Source: CAYZMS01 sp964479625 (lineage in GTDB: Bacteria > Bacteroidota > Bacteroidia > Chitinophagales > Saprospiraceae). From it: 64,000 bases of DNA. Positions within the stretch are counted from its first letter, which is position 1; each line of letters opens with the position of its first letter. A program made the position numbers and the translations under genes. Below the pieces are notes generated by a model. That model did not search any database. It was not told the DNA's origin and worked only from the letters and a program-made list of their open reading frames with translations. Below are positions 54,126 through 62,551 of this stretch, piece by piece. The stretch lies in NCBI GenBank assembly GCA_964479625.1, contig CAYZMS010000007.1, forward strand, positions 1-64,000, given 5' to 3'.

Positions 54126-54538
54126 TATTTTTGAAGTACGCATTTATTCAGGACTACATCCATCAACATCCCGGTACACTGTCCCTTTAGGGTAACCACA
54201 TCTCCCACCGACACCTCCTTTGCCTTACCTTCCTGCCCGGCATCCAGGGTACAGAGTACCCCGCCCATGGCGTCGGGAGCCCGCAATACAAAAACGGTGG
54301 CGTCCTGTTCATCCGTAAGGATCTCCTCAACGGTACCGCTCACTTCGATCACCTTATCAATATAGGCGGCGTTGCCTTTGGCTTCATCGGCGGAATAGGA
54401 TTCGTATAAGGCTGCTGCGGAAATTTCAATATCAGCCTTTTGCCCTTTCACCGAATCCTGTGGGTAAAAGAAAAATACACCTATGGCGAGGAGGCCCAGC
54501 AATACAATCCCACCCAGAATAAAAAGAATACGACGCAT
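54125..54538 (-). CDS. Exported OB-fold (tRNA_anti-like) protein
   Basis: A 137-aa protein with one N-terminal membrane helix (about 4-24) and a tRNA_anti-like OB-fold domain (about 40-135: ALYESYSADEAKGNAAYIDKVIEVSGTVEEI ... DVVTLKGQCTGMLMDVVLNKCVLQ). The family is common in Bacteroidota envelopes and has no defined role. Translationally coupled to the VanZ-like gene. Confidence 0.78.
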   Translation of the reverse strand: MRRILFILGGIVLLGLLAIGVFFFYPQDSVKGQKADIEISAAALYESYSADEAKGNAAYIDKVIEVSGTVEEILTDEQDATVFVLRAPDAMGGVLCTLDAGQEGKAKEVSVGDVVTLKGQCTGMLMDVVLNKCVLQK

Positions 54539-54616
54539 GGTAGCTATTTTTGTTGATGAGCTGATTTAGAATGGACGGAAAGGCAAACTACCCGAAATAA
54601 ACCAGCGAGAAAAATC

Positions 54617-55210
54617 CTATCTCTTGTTGTATGCCATATTGACTTCCACCTCAATGTCCCGGGAAACTCCAAGGTCATCTGTATTTACATCTACAATGGA
54701 AGGTAAATGACGTCGCATCAATTCATTGATCTTATTCATGCTTTCCTCTTCAATGCGCATGGTAAAGCTGGATTTGGCGCGCACACTTCCATCTGCCAAA
54801 ACACTCACCGTTCCCCTGGCGCTGGTTTTTCGCTTATACCCCCAAATGTAAAGGGTTCCTTCTATTTTGGCAGGATACTCTCCTGGAGCTTTAAAATTGA
54901 TCTCCTTAATATTGCTTACCGTCCCTTCGAACAGGATCTTCGGCTGTTCGACCACACTCACCCGCTTACCACTAAATAAGCGATCCGCTACGCCCAGGTC
55001 AAACTCGAATGATTTGATCAAACCCGTAAAGGTGGTATTACCGGAAGCGCCATCCAGCACACTGTTCACCTGATAATTATTGGCCTTAATGGTCATTACC
55101 TTGTTCGAGGACTTCACGAAAACGTGGCCTGTACGGGTGAAATACTGAGCATCATCCCTGGCCGAGGGGGAAACCAAAAGGAGGCTCAGCAAAAGATATA
55201 CATAGGTCAT
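54617..55210 (-). CDS. YceI-family periplasmic protein
   Basis: A 197-aa exported protein of the YceI lipocalin-like fold, thought to carry a polyisoprenoid or amphiphile. Signal peptide (about 1-16), then VKSSNKVMTIKANNYQVNSVLDGASG and FTGLIKSFEFDLGVADRL, and the C-terminal MRIEEESMNKINELMRRHLPSIVDVNTDDL typical of Bacteroidota YceI. A -7 box lies 15 nt upstream. Separate from the OB-fold gene by 78 nt. Confidence 0.83.
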   Translation of the reverse strand: MTYVYLLLSLLLVSPSARDDAQYFTRTGHVFVKSSNKVMTIKANNYQVNSVLDGASGNTTFTGLIKSFEFDLGVADRLFSGKRVSVVEQPKILFEGTVSNIKEINFKAPGEYPAKIEGTLYIWGYKRKTSARGTVSVLADGSVRAKSSFTMRIEEESMNKINELMRRHLPSIVDVNTDDLGVSRDIEVEVNMAYNKR

Positions 55211-55224
55211 GCTGTAGTTTTTTT

Positions 55225-55232
55225 CAAAGATA
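55225..55232 (-). promoter_or_regulatory. Promoter -7 box of the YceI gene
   Basis: TATCTTTG on the minus strand, exact TAnnTTTG match, 15 nt before the YceI ATG; very short leader. Confidence 0.55.
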
Positions 55233-55292
55233 CAGATAAGATGCGGAGGGGTAAAGTTTTTTGGATCGCTTCGTTCCTTGCCCAGCGAATCC

Positions 55293-57662
55293 CTACTGTT
55301 TCACCAAACGCACCACCTCTGTTTGCTCTCCACTAACTAGTCGTAACCAGTAGATACCAGGAGGGATATTCCGAAGGGTGAGGGATAGGGTCTGCTGGCC
55401 TGCATTGCTTAAAGTGGACTGAAAAGGCGATTGTACCACCTGCCCTTGCAGATTCATTAGGTCCATTCGAACCGGGCCGGGCTTATCCAGATCGAAGAGC
55501 ACCCTGGCTTCTCCACGAACGGGATTCGGCAGTACCACAAGGGAAGGAGTAGCCTCCGGAGCCCCTCCTGGGGACCAATCCTGAGGTGGGTCGAAAAAAT
55601 CTCCATCCCCGCTAATAGCCGGGGAATAATCAGCCAGTGGTTGAACATCCACTATGCCGCTATCCACTGGTAACTCCTGGGGAGGGCCACTCCCACAATC
55701 AATATCGGGATCAATTGCTGCTGTAAACTCCACTCCCGGACTGGTGGAAAAACCGGGCTTAAGCGCAATGGAAGCTCCCGCTCGAAAGGTGGTATTTCCA
55801 ACCACCCTGACCTCTCCTTCAGTTTCAATAGAACCACAGGCTTCATACAAGCCGGAAAGCGAAGTTTCGCTAATTTGAGTCTCCTCCGGTACACTTTGCC
55901 CCTGAGGGATAAGGACGGTCAGGCAGGCTTCATTAAACTGGCAGAGATTGGGGTTGATCTGGTCAGAGACCGGATCCAGGGTAAGGGTTAACACCTCATC
56001 GGCAGTCCAGGTTAAAAAATCAACCACTTCAGCATAGAAACACCCAATAGGACCGGGAGCGCAGTCAGCTCCTATGAGGGAATAGCCTTCCAACTCCCCG
56101 TACTCATTGTAAATAGCCATACGTTCCTGATCCCAACTGAAATCCCCATTGAGCTGGATGCAGATCAATATCTGGTCTGCTCCTGCTGCGGGATCGGGGA
56201 AAGGCCCGGCAAGGTCAACTACAGTCTCCGCTCCGGGGCCAGAAGCGGTCTGAGGGTTTAGGTCGGTGCAATCTGCAAATTGCCCACAATAAGACCCTCC
56301 CAAATAGTCGAGACGAATTTGGTTGTTGTTATTATACGCATTGCCGTCGGTCTGCCCATTGACCATGGTGATCTCGACTTGTAAAAGGTTAGACCCAATG
56401 AGCAGGTCAAGGCTATCGGCAGGTATAACCATATTCTGGCCCTGGGGAAGATTCAGTCCGCTAAGGGTACGGCTTTCGACAAAAGTCTCATTTAAGTAGA
56501 AGTAGGCCTGCAGGCTGGTAATGGTGTTATTCCCGGTATTCTGGATCTCCAGGTCAAGCCCTATTTTTTTAGTACAAAGGTCGATCTGGGTCACTCGTAA
56601 GCCTACAAGGGCCGCATCGTTCGCCACTGCCTCCTGACCGTTGCACAAACTGCCGGAGGCCAGCATTTCCGTTCTATAGGTTTCCATAAAAAAGCGCATG
56701 CGGTCTTTTTGTCCCTGGGTGAAGGCATCCCAGCAACCGGAGGAATAGTCCATATAATTTTCCAGCATATCATTTTGTTCCCCCAACCCGCCTAAAGCAG
56801 GCGATCGATAGGGGTTGCGGGCATTCGGATCGTCCTCGTCAGTAGTACAGGAGTTCAGGCCCAAGCAAGAGCTCTGTGAACCCGGGAAACTTTTGGGAGG
56901 GGTATCGCAAACATAATCGCCCTGGCTCAGGCAGTTATCATTGGTGCAGGAATTTCCACTTTCTGGTGCGAAGGTATGCAGTAGGGAGAGATAATGTCCA
57001 ATTTCATGATTCACTACCCCGGGAAAAAAAGCCGTTGCATCGTAGATCGTCAGGTCGTAAAATCCACCGAAATACACCCCGGAGGCATTGGTCATTTCCT
57101 TCATAATGAAGAGATTGCAGTAACGGTTGCGATCCCAGGCGATAGAATCGCAAAAATCGACCACATCCCAGTAGGACCCTACGGCAATATCAGGCCGGTA
57201 ATGCCGGGTCACGCCATTGGTGAAATTCCCATTGGGGTCCGTATTGACCATGCACAGTTGAAATTCAGTGTCTACCCCGTAGTTGGGATTGGTATAGCTT
57301 TGTGCTGCAGGATGTTGATGCCGAAAACGCTGGGAAGCTTCCTCCACAACCGACTCAATGTATTCCTGGGTGGGGTTCGAAAAATCTCCAACCGGAGCCC
57401 CATCATGAATAACGTGCACCACAACGGGCAGGGTATAAACACCAGCCCGCGTCTGGTTCTCCCCTTTTGTAATCGACTGTTCGTAAAGGCGTTGTAAGAA
57501 TAGCTGCCTTTCGCGGTATTCCGGAAGGGCCTTGATAAGGGAAGATTGTACATGATCATGGCCACAAAGGGGAACGGTTTTTTTCTCCTGAGCGAAACAA
57601 AAGACACAAGTGCATAGCCCCGTACAAAGGACCACGCAACGGGATAGGTGATACAGTTGCAT
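55293..57662 (-). CDS. Secreted M43-family zinc metalloprotease with T9SS sorting domain
   Basis: A 789-aa protein with five parts. The signal peptide is about 1-25. The catalytic M43 (cytophagalysin/pappalysin) domain spans about 65-345, with zinc motif HEIGHYLSLLHTF, Met-turn MDYSSGC and many cysteines. A CARDB-like beta domain follows (about 355-445). A coat-hanger-type motif lies in GNTTFRAGASIALKPGFSTSPGVEF (about 635). The C-terminal type IX secretion sorting domain spans about 705-789 (VVLPNPVRGEARVLF ... GIYWLRLVSGEQTEVVRLVKQ). It should be exported by the Sec pathway, carried across the outer membrane by T9SS, and attached to or released from the surface. No T9SS machinery genes lie in the window. 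Confidence 0.92.
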   Translation of the reverse strand: MQLYHLSRCVVLCTGLCTCVFCFAQEKKTVPLCGHDHVQSSLIKALPEYRERQLFLQRLYEQSITKGENQTRAGVYTLPVVVHVIHDGAPVGDFSNPTQEYIESVVEEASQRFRHQHPAAQSYTNPNYGVDTEFQLCMVNTDPNGNFTNGVTRHYRPDIAVGSYWDVVDFCDSIAWDRNRYCNLFIMKEMTNASGVYFGGFYDLTIYDATAFFPGVVNHEIGHYLSLLHTFAPESGNSCTNDNCLSQGDYVCDTPPKSFPGSQSSCLGLNSCTTDEDDPNARNPYRSPALGGLGEQNDMLENYMDYSSGCWDAFTQGQKDRMRFFMETYRTEMLASGSLCNGQEAVANDAALVGLRVTQIDLCTKKIGLDLEIQNTGNNTITSLQAYFYLNETFVESRTLSGLNLPQGQNMVIPADSLDLLIGSNLLQVEITMVNGQTDGNAYNNNNQIRLDYLGGSYCGQFADCTDLNPQTASGPGAETVVDLAGPFPDPAAGADQILICIQLNGDFSWDQERMAIYNEYGELEGYSLIGADCAPGPIGCFYAEVVDFLTWTADEVLTLTLDPVSDQINPNLCQFNEACLTVLIPQGQSVPEETQISETSLSGLYEACGSIETEGEVRVVGNTTFRAGASIALKPGFSTSPGVEFTAAIDPDIDCGSGPPQELPVDSGIVDVQPLADYSPAISGDGDFFDPPQDWSPGGAPEATPSLVVLPNPVRGEARVLFDLDKPGPVRMDLMNLQGQVVQSPFQSTLSNAGQQTLSLTLRNIPPGIYWLRLVSGEQTEVVRLVKQ

Positions 57663-58130
57663 AGCGTTCTAGCGAGTTTAACCAGCATTCCCGGAGCTTA
57701 TCCGGTTGTCTAACAGCGTTTTACCAGGGCTTAATTATTAAAAGGAGAAAATTCAAAGACGTTTTCCATACTATTCGATTTGGATAGTACGCCTGATCTA
57801 AATTCTTTGTAAAGCAACAACGTCCCGCTAGTTGCCTACCTAAATAAATTCATGGGAAAGAAACACAAGTACATCGTCGCAACTCCCTGACAAAGAAGGA
57901 TGTTCCGGTATTTTTAGGAAGAGTACTAAAGTGACGTGAACTTAGCAAAGTTCTGTTAGGCCTTCAAACAACACATGTTTTTTAAAGGAAGCTTAACAGA
58001 TGTTTCCTGGCTTTTGGCTCCTTGCCGGCCCGCCAACTGCGTACTTGCCCCTTCATGGGGCCCCAGGTCTGTTGGAGTGTATGGGCATGGGCATTTTACC
58101 TCAGCGATCAGAGCGTCCTGATAGGAAAGC
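57663..58130. other. 468-nt intergenic region without a supported gene
   Basis: Between the M43 protease start and the ABC ATPase stop. I found no ORF with family character (the longest plus-strand candidate near 57976 is about 48 codons with no recognisable features), no exact -7 box facing the protease, and only a short GCCCC/GGGGC hairpin near 58050. Confidence 0.6.
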
Positions 58131-58907
58131 TTATTCTAAAGGGATATTTTTCGCCTGCCTGGCGCGGCGTTCTTTCAGCAAGTCCTGATAGATGGGAATG
58201 ACCTCTTCAGGGGTACCCAAAGCCACCGCTTTTCCCTGATGCAGGACAAGGACCCGGTCGCAATGTTCCTTTATGGTTCCCATGCTGTGGCTGACGTGCA
58301 CGATCGTCCGCCCTTCCAGCAGGGCATCTCGAAAAACCTCTTCGGATTTGGCTTTGAAGCGCAGGTCCCCTACCCCTCCGAAAAACTCATCCATCAGGAA
58401 AATATCCGCTTCCGCCTGCACGGCAATGGCAAACTTAAGGCGGGACAACATGCCGGTCGAAAAGTATTTAACCTTGGTATCCTCGTAATCCTCCAATTCA
58501 GCGAATTCGATGATGTCGTAGAATTTCCGGCCGATCTCTTTCATGGTTAGGCCCAGGATGGAGCCATTGAGGTAAATATTTTCCCGGGCGGTCAATTCCT
58601 TGTCGAACCCCAGGCCCAGGGTCAGTCGCATATATCGGCCTTTGATCTCCGCCTTTCCTCCCCTGTCTGGCGGATAAGTGCCCGACATAATCCGCAGCAG
58701 GGTCGATTTACCCGATCCATTGTGGCCGATCACCCCAAAAAACTCCCCTTTGTGGATCTCCAGGTCGATACCCTGTAAGGCGTGGATCGTTCTTTTTCGG
58801 GAAGGGTTGAATAGGGTGAATACCCGATCCCGTATGGTCGTAGACTTGTCGCGTATGCGAAAAGTCTTGGATACATTTTCTAATTTTATGACAACTTCTA
58901 AAGACAT
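58131..58907 (-). CDS. Polysaccharide-export ABC transporter ATP-binding protein (Wzt/TagH-like)
   Basis: A 258-aa ABC ATPase of the O-antigen/teichoic-acid export type: Walker A GHNGSGKST (about 62-70), the family-typical ALLELGLGFDKELTARENIYLNG region (here RLTLGLGFDKELTARENIYL), signature FSTGMLSRLKFAIA and Walker B IFLMDEFFGGVGD. It would power export of a lipid-linked glycan together with a Wzm/TagG permease, which is not in this window. Downstream of two glycosyltransferases on the same strand. Confidence 0.88.
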   Translation of the reverse strand: MSLEVVIKLENVSKTFRIRDKSTTIRDRVFTLFNPSRKRTIHALQGIDLEIHKGEFFGVIGHNGSGKSTLLRIMSGTYPPDRGGKAEIKGRYMRLTLGLGFDKELTARENIYLNGSILGLTMKEIGRKFYDIIEFAELEDYEDTKVKYFSTGMLSRLKFAIAVQAEADIFLMDEFFGGVGDLRFKAKSEEVFRDALLEGRTIVHVSHSMGTIKEHCDRVLVLHQGKAVALGTPEEVIPIYQDLLKERRARQAKNIPLE

Positions 58908-59012
58908 GGATCGCGATGTTGGCGTTTGGGCTCTATTTCAGTCTGTATACTGCCTGATACTTCATTAGGGCCTATTGTCCAGGATCAAAATAGCAGGGTT
59001 CGAATATTTCTA

Positions 59013-60623
59013 TTATTTCGAAACCGCATAGCGGTAACTTTCCATCCAGGGGCCGGCGCTTTGGTCGGGAGAATAGTCCAGGACAAAGCCCTGACTGGCA
59101 TCCACCTCTTCAGCAACCTCCGCTTTCGAAAGGAAAAACCACTCAGCAAGGGGATCCCTTGCAAATAAAAGTTTTCGAAAAAGGTAGTAGCCTCCACTAT
59201 GGTACAATTTTTTTAACAGGCTGGCCTTCCAGGACCATCTCCCCTCGGCAGACCGGCTTTTCCAGGCCGCAGGCAGTTGAAACAACAGTAAACCTCCCGG
59301 ACGTAGTACCCGGATCAATTCCTGCAAATACCGACGGATCAGCTCGGGAGGCAAATACTGCAAGGTAATATTCGAGTAGATCAGGTCAAAGGTATTATCG
59401 GAAAATAAATCCAGTTGGGCCTCCTTCCAGGTATGGTAATGAACGGAGGCACCGGCGGGTAGCCGTCTTTTGGCCCGTTCGATCAGGCTGGGAGCGATGT
59501 CTACCCCGTCCACCCGATCGAAATAAGCCGCCAGAGCCTGGCTCAGGCGGCCTGCTCCACAACCGAAATCAAGGGCCCTGGCTTTAGTTTGCAATACCGG
59601 CAGGCGCTCGCGGTAGGCCATAACCGCTGCGATCTCCTTAAAGCCGCTTTCCCAAAATGCTTCCAGGCGCTTCGACTCCTTCTCGTGCTCCATATTCTTC
59701 CAAAGGGGATCATGCAGGCCGTAAGCGTTCCAGTGCTGCTGTAATTGATCCAACAGTCGTTTTTCGCGCTTTTTTAGAGGCTCCTTGTTCTCTTCTTCCA
59801 AAATGGGAATACCCCGTGGCTCATCCGGTTTCCATTGCCAGAAATGAGTTCGAAAATAGCGGCCCGGTTTTAAGATCTCCGCCTGGCCATCCTTTTCCAG
59901 TTTTTGGGTATCGGGGAAATCCGGTTGCTGGTGCCCCAACACCCAACGATCGAAATGCCAGCCCTTTTCGATATTCTCTTTTTTAAAGGTGCGCAGGGCA
60001 TATTTTCGATAAAATTGCTCCCGGCTAAAAGCAAGGTAATGCCGCTTTTGGAAAGCTCCGGGATAAGGGTTCAGGGTATGCAAGGGAGGGTGATGCCCTC
60101 CCTGTTCAATGTTCGTCCCCTTTACGTCCTTGGAATAAGCACGAACCAGGTACATAGGGGACGGATGGAAAAAATAATAATGCGGATAATTTTCGGGCTT
60201 AAAGGTATTATCGTTCGAGGCACCCGGTTTTGGAAGAAAAATAAACTCCCGAAAGTTTACAGAATCGTACCCTAAAGCCTGTATCCGAGCCATGCCATCC
60301 GCCAAACGCTCTCCGGCCCGGTCGGTGAACAGGAACTCGTCGGCATCCTGGTGGATAAACCAATTTGCCCGTAGCTCCCACCGCAACGCCTCCTTGCGTT
60401 TCAGCAAACCCTCCAGGTCGAAATAGCCCGGATAGGGAAAGGCTTCCCACCCCCTGAAGCCAGGACAAGACTCCTGGTCCTTCAACACTTCTAAAGAACC
60501 ATCGGTAGAACCGTTATCCAGCACAAATACCTGTACCCCATTATTCAAAAGATGTGTTATGCAAGCCTGCAGGTAGGGCCGCTCATTTCGAACAGCCAGG
60601 ATAGCAATGATATTTTGGTGCAT
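59013..60623 (-). CDS. Fusion: GT2-like glycosyltransferase + SAM methyltransferase
   Basis: A 536-aa protein. The N-terminal half (about 1-270) is glycosyltransferase-like, with LAVRNERPYLQACITHLLNNG, VLDNGSTDGS and the metal/nucleotide-binding WFIHQDADEF. The C-terminal half (about 330-530) is a class I methyltransferase, with SAM loop LDFGCGAGRLSQAL, acidic GVDIAPSLIERA and NTFDLIYSNITLQYLPPEL. Together they could add and O-methylate a sugar, or cap a glycan; donor and acceptor are unknown. Expression probably starts at the -7 box 60674-60681. The next gene is the Wzt-like ATPase, 105 nt downstream. Confidence 0.85.
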   Translation of the reverse strand: MHQNIIAILAVRNERPYLQACITHLLNNGVQVFVLDNGSTDGSLEVLKDQESCPGFRGWEAFPYPGYFDLEGLLKRKEALRWELRANWFIHQDADEFLFTDRAGERLADGMARIQALGYDSVNFREFIFLPKPGASNDNTFKPENYPHYYFFHPSPMYLVRAYSKDVKGTNIEQGGHHPPLHTLNPYPGAFQKRHYLAFSREQFYRKYALRTFKKENIEKGWHFDRWVLGHQQPDFPDTQKLEKDGQAEILKPGRYFRTHFWQWKPDEPRGIPILEEENKEPLKKREKRLLDQLQQHWNAYGLHDPLWKNMEHEKESKRLEAFWESGFKEIAAVMAYRERLPVLQTKARALDFGCGAGRLSQALAAYFDRVDGVDIAPSLIERAKRRLPAGASVHYHTWKEAQLDLFSDNTFDLIYSNITLQYLPPELIRRYLQELIRVLRPGGLLLFQLPAAWKSRSAEGRWSWKASLLKKLYHSGGYYLFRKLLFARDPLAEWFFLSKAEVAEEVDASQGFVLDYSPDQSAGPWMESYRYAVSK

Positions 60624-60650
60624 TAGCCTTTTTTGCTTTTGGAAATCGGC

Positions 60651-60678
60651 CTTTGGAGCCTTACAACTGGCTCCAAAG
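60651..60678. repeat. 10-bp inverted repeat overlapping the GT-methyltransferase promoter
   Basis: CTTTGGAGCC (60651-60660) and GGCTCCAAAG (60669-60678) are exact reverse complements with an 8-nt spacer. The right arm overlaps the -7 box, which fits an operator better than a terminator; no T-run follows. Confidence 0.5.
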
Positions 60679-60681
60679 GTA
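60674..60681 (-). promoter_or_regulatory. Promoter -7 box of the GT-methyltransferase gene
   Basis: TACCTTTG on the minus strand, exact TAnnTTTG match, 51 nt before the ATG at 60623. Confidence 0.5.
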
Positions 60682-60763
60682 AAGGGCCATTTACCTGGCT
60701 AACTTGAAGCAGTTCCATAAATATACACGCTGATACCATATCCATTTAAACTCCGTTGAAGCC

Positions 60764-61759
60764 TCAATATTTTTCAAAAACCATTTTTTCCCTTCGAACA
60801 AAGTACTTGAAAAAACGCCGGATATCCAGCCAGATAAAGAAGGTCAGTCGGCCCTGTACTTCCCACCAGGGGCGTACCTGATGCCGCTTGAAGAACGCGC
60901 TTCTGGCTCTCCGGATATCCTCTTGCTTTTCGAAAAGGACCACCCAGAGGGCGTGCCAGTACACCCGCAGAAATTTCCAGCGACCGAAAAGCAGGTTGAG
61001 GCCGGTGACCATAATGGTTTTAAACACCCAGAAAGGGAAGTTCAACAGCAGCACCGGCCAGGGCAGTAATTTGAGGGCGGTATAGAACACGTCCACCTGG
61101 ATCTTCAGGGTATATTGGTAATCCCTGATCTTGTTGATGGAACGGCTGATCTTGTGGTAAACCACCGCTCGCGGGGCGTAGACCGTATCGTGACCACAAA
61201 GGAAGGCCCGCAAGCCGAACTCCGCATCCTCGTAGCCTGTTTTGAAGAAAGTATCGAAAGTACCCAACACCCGCAGCAGGGGGACGGCGATCAGGGCTGC
61301 GCCTCCACAGGGCCCCATGCAAAGCCCGTGCTGATCGTAGGTCCCGACCGGCTCCTCTGCCCCACGGGGTAAGATCTCGCCGGTATTCAGCATCAGGTGA
61401 CCGGCATTATCCAGCACGCTTCGATCAAAAAAATGGACCATCTTGCTCGCCACCAGTCCGGCCTGTTGGTCTCTTGCTGCCAAAAGCAACTGCTCTAACC
61501 AGTCTGGCTCGACCTCCGTATCGTTGTTGAGCAGAACGACCCAATCTAGGGCCGCATTGGGAAGGATTCTTTCTTCGAACAGGTGGTTGCAGCCGCCTGT
61601 AAAGCCTAGATTCATTTCAGACCGTAGCAGTTCGAATCGGTCATCTGCCGGGAAAACCGCCCGCAGCTGTTCGTAATCCGCCAGCTCCGAGCCGTTATCC
61701 AACACCAGACAGTGGAAGGCTCCATAGGTTTGTCCTCCTAAACTATCTAGGCAGGCCAC
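60764..61759 (-). CDS. Glycosyltransferase family 2 (rhamnosyltransferase-like), start unclear
   Basis: A GT2 enzyme, at least 331 aa: LVLDNGSELADYEQL, NLGFTGGCNHLF, the DxD region LLNNDTEVEPDWLEQ, GTFDTFFKTGYEDAEFGLRA and a C-terminal pair of hydrophobic helices (LPWPVLLLNFPFWVFKTIM). Residues upstream of the GTG at 61759 continue the fold in frame (TSILILNWNNASDTV is the conserved first strand) back to codon 61813-61816, but only ATT, ATC or CTG codons are available before a TAG at 61834. The true start is therefore non-canonical or lost. Likely acts in surface glycan assembly with the neighbouring genes. Confidence 0.8.
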   Translation of the reverse strand: MACLDSLGGQTYGAFHCLVLDNGSELADYEQLRAVFPADDRFELLRSEMNLGFTGGCNHLFEERILPNAALDWVVLLNNDTEVEPDWLEQLLLAARDQQAGLVASKMVHFFDRSVLDNAGHLMLNTGEILPRGAEEPVGTYDQHGLCMGPCGGAALIAVPLLRVLGTFDTFFKTGYEDAEFGLRAFLCGHDTVYAPRAVVYHKISRSINKIRDYQYTLKIQVDVFYTALKLLPWPVLLLNFPFWVFKTIMVTGLNLLFGRWKFLRVYWHALWVVLFEKQEDIRRARSAFFKRHQVRPWWEVQGRLTFFIWLDIRRFFKYFVRREKMVFEKY

Positions 61760-61851
61760 CGTATCGGAGGCATTGTTCCAGTTGAGGATCAGGATGGAAG
61801 TTGCAGCTTGAATGATAAAAAAATAATTTTTCTAGCCTACCTTTAAAAAAA

Positions 61852-62547
61852 ATGCTCTCCCCGGTGACAAATCCTTCCTTTCGTACAGCCAAGGTACTGA
61901 ATTCAATTATGAAAGCCCATCCCAATAACGAAAAGCCCGAATCCCGCGCAGATGATCTAACGATCATGGAGGCGATCCGGAGTGGTAAAGACCACTCCCC
62001 TTCCTTATTGAAGTCCTTTTTTGATGGGGCCCGTGCTTATGCCATGGGGCATTTAAAAGCGCAATATCCCGGTCTGGATCCGTTGGAATGGGAAGTGGTG
62101 TTTGCCAATGTCAACCTGAAATTGGTCAGCCGCATAAAGAAAGGCCTCGAATTGAGACCGGAAACAAAGCTGCGCACCTACTACGTCAGCGTGGCCAAGT
62201 TTGCCGCCCTTGACCTGGTCCGGAACCGAAAAGAAGCCATAGCAAGCCCTTTTTCTTTTCCGGAGCCGTCCATGATGCCCGAAGCGATTAGCCAACTGGA
62301 AGCGGAAGAACGCAGACAGTGCATACGACAGTGGTTAGAGCAGATCATCGGACATGAGGACCAGTTACAGGTTTTGCTGCTACAGTCCCAGGGATACTCC
62401 TTCAAGGAGATCGTAGAACGAACGAATTACCAAAGTGAAGGTGCCTGCAGAAACGCCTTGCTCAAAGGGAAAAAAAAGATCAGTGCTTTTATCCTGCAAC
62501 GCCCAGAGAGCGCCGCACGACTAAAAGCACTTTTACAAGAAAAATAG
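61852..62547 (+). CDS. Sigma-70 family (ECF-like) RNA polymerase sigma factor
   Basis: A 231-aa sigma factor. Region 2 is at about 55-125 (LLKSFFDGARAYAMGHLKAQ, KLRTYYVSVAKFAALDLVRNRKE) and region 4 at about 150-215 (EERRQCIRQWLEQI, VLLLQSQGYSFKEIVERTNYQSEGACRNALLKGKKKI). It is weakly conserved relative to classical ECF sigmas but has the right two-region layout. ATG 61909 (MKAHPNN) is an equally plausible start. A near-match -7 box (TACCTTTA, 61838-61845) precedes it. The putative anti-sigma gene follows after 4 nt. Confidence 0.82.
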   Translation: MLSPVTNPSFRTAKVLNSIMKAHPNNEKPESRADDLTIMEAIRSGKDHSPSLLKSFFDGARAYAMGHLKAQYPGLDPLEWEVVFANVNLKLVSRIKKGLELRPETKLRTYYVSVAKFAALDLVRNRKEAIASPFSFPEPSMMPEAISQLEAEERRQCIRQWLEQIIGHEDQLQVLLLQSQGYSFKEIVERTNYQSEGACRNALLKGKKKISAFILQRPESAARLKALLQEK

Positions 62548-62551
62548 CAAG

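Noticed and set aside
57976..58119. Plus-strand mini-ORF of about 48 codons in the 57663-58130 gap
   Set aside because: No recognisable domain, no promoter box and no conserved neighbour relation.
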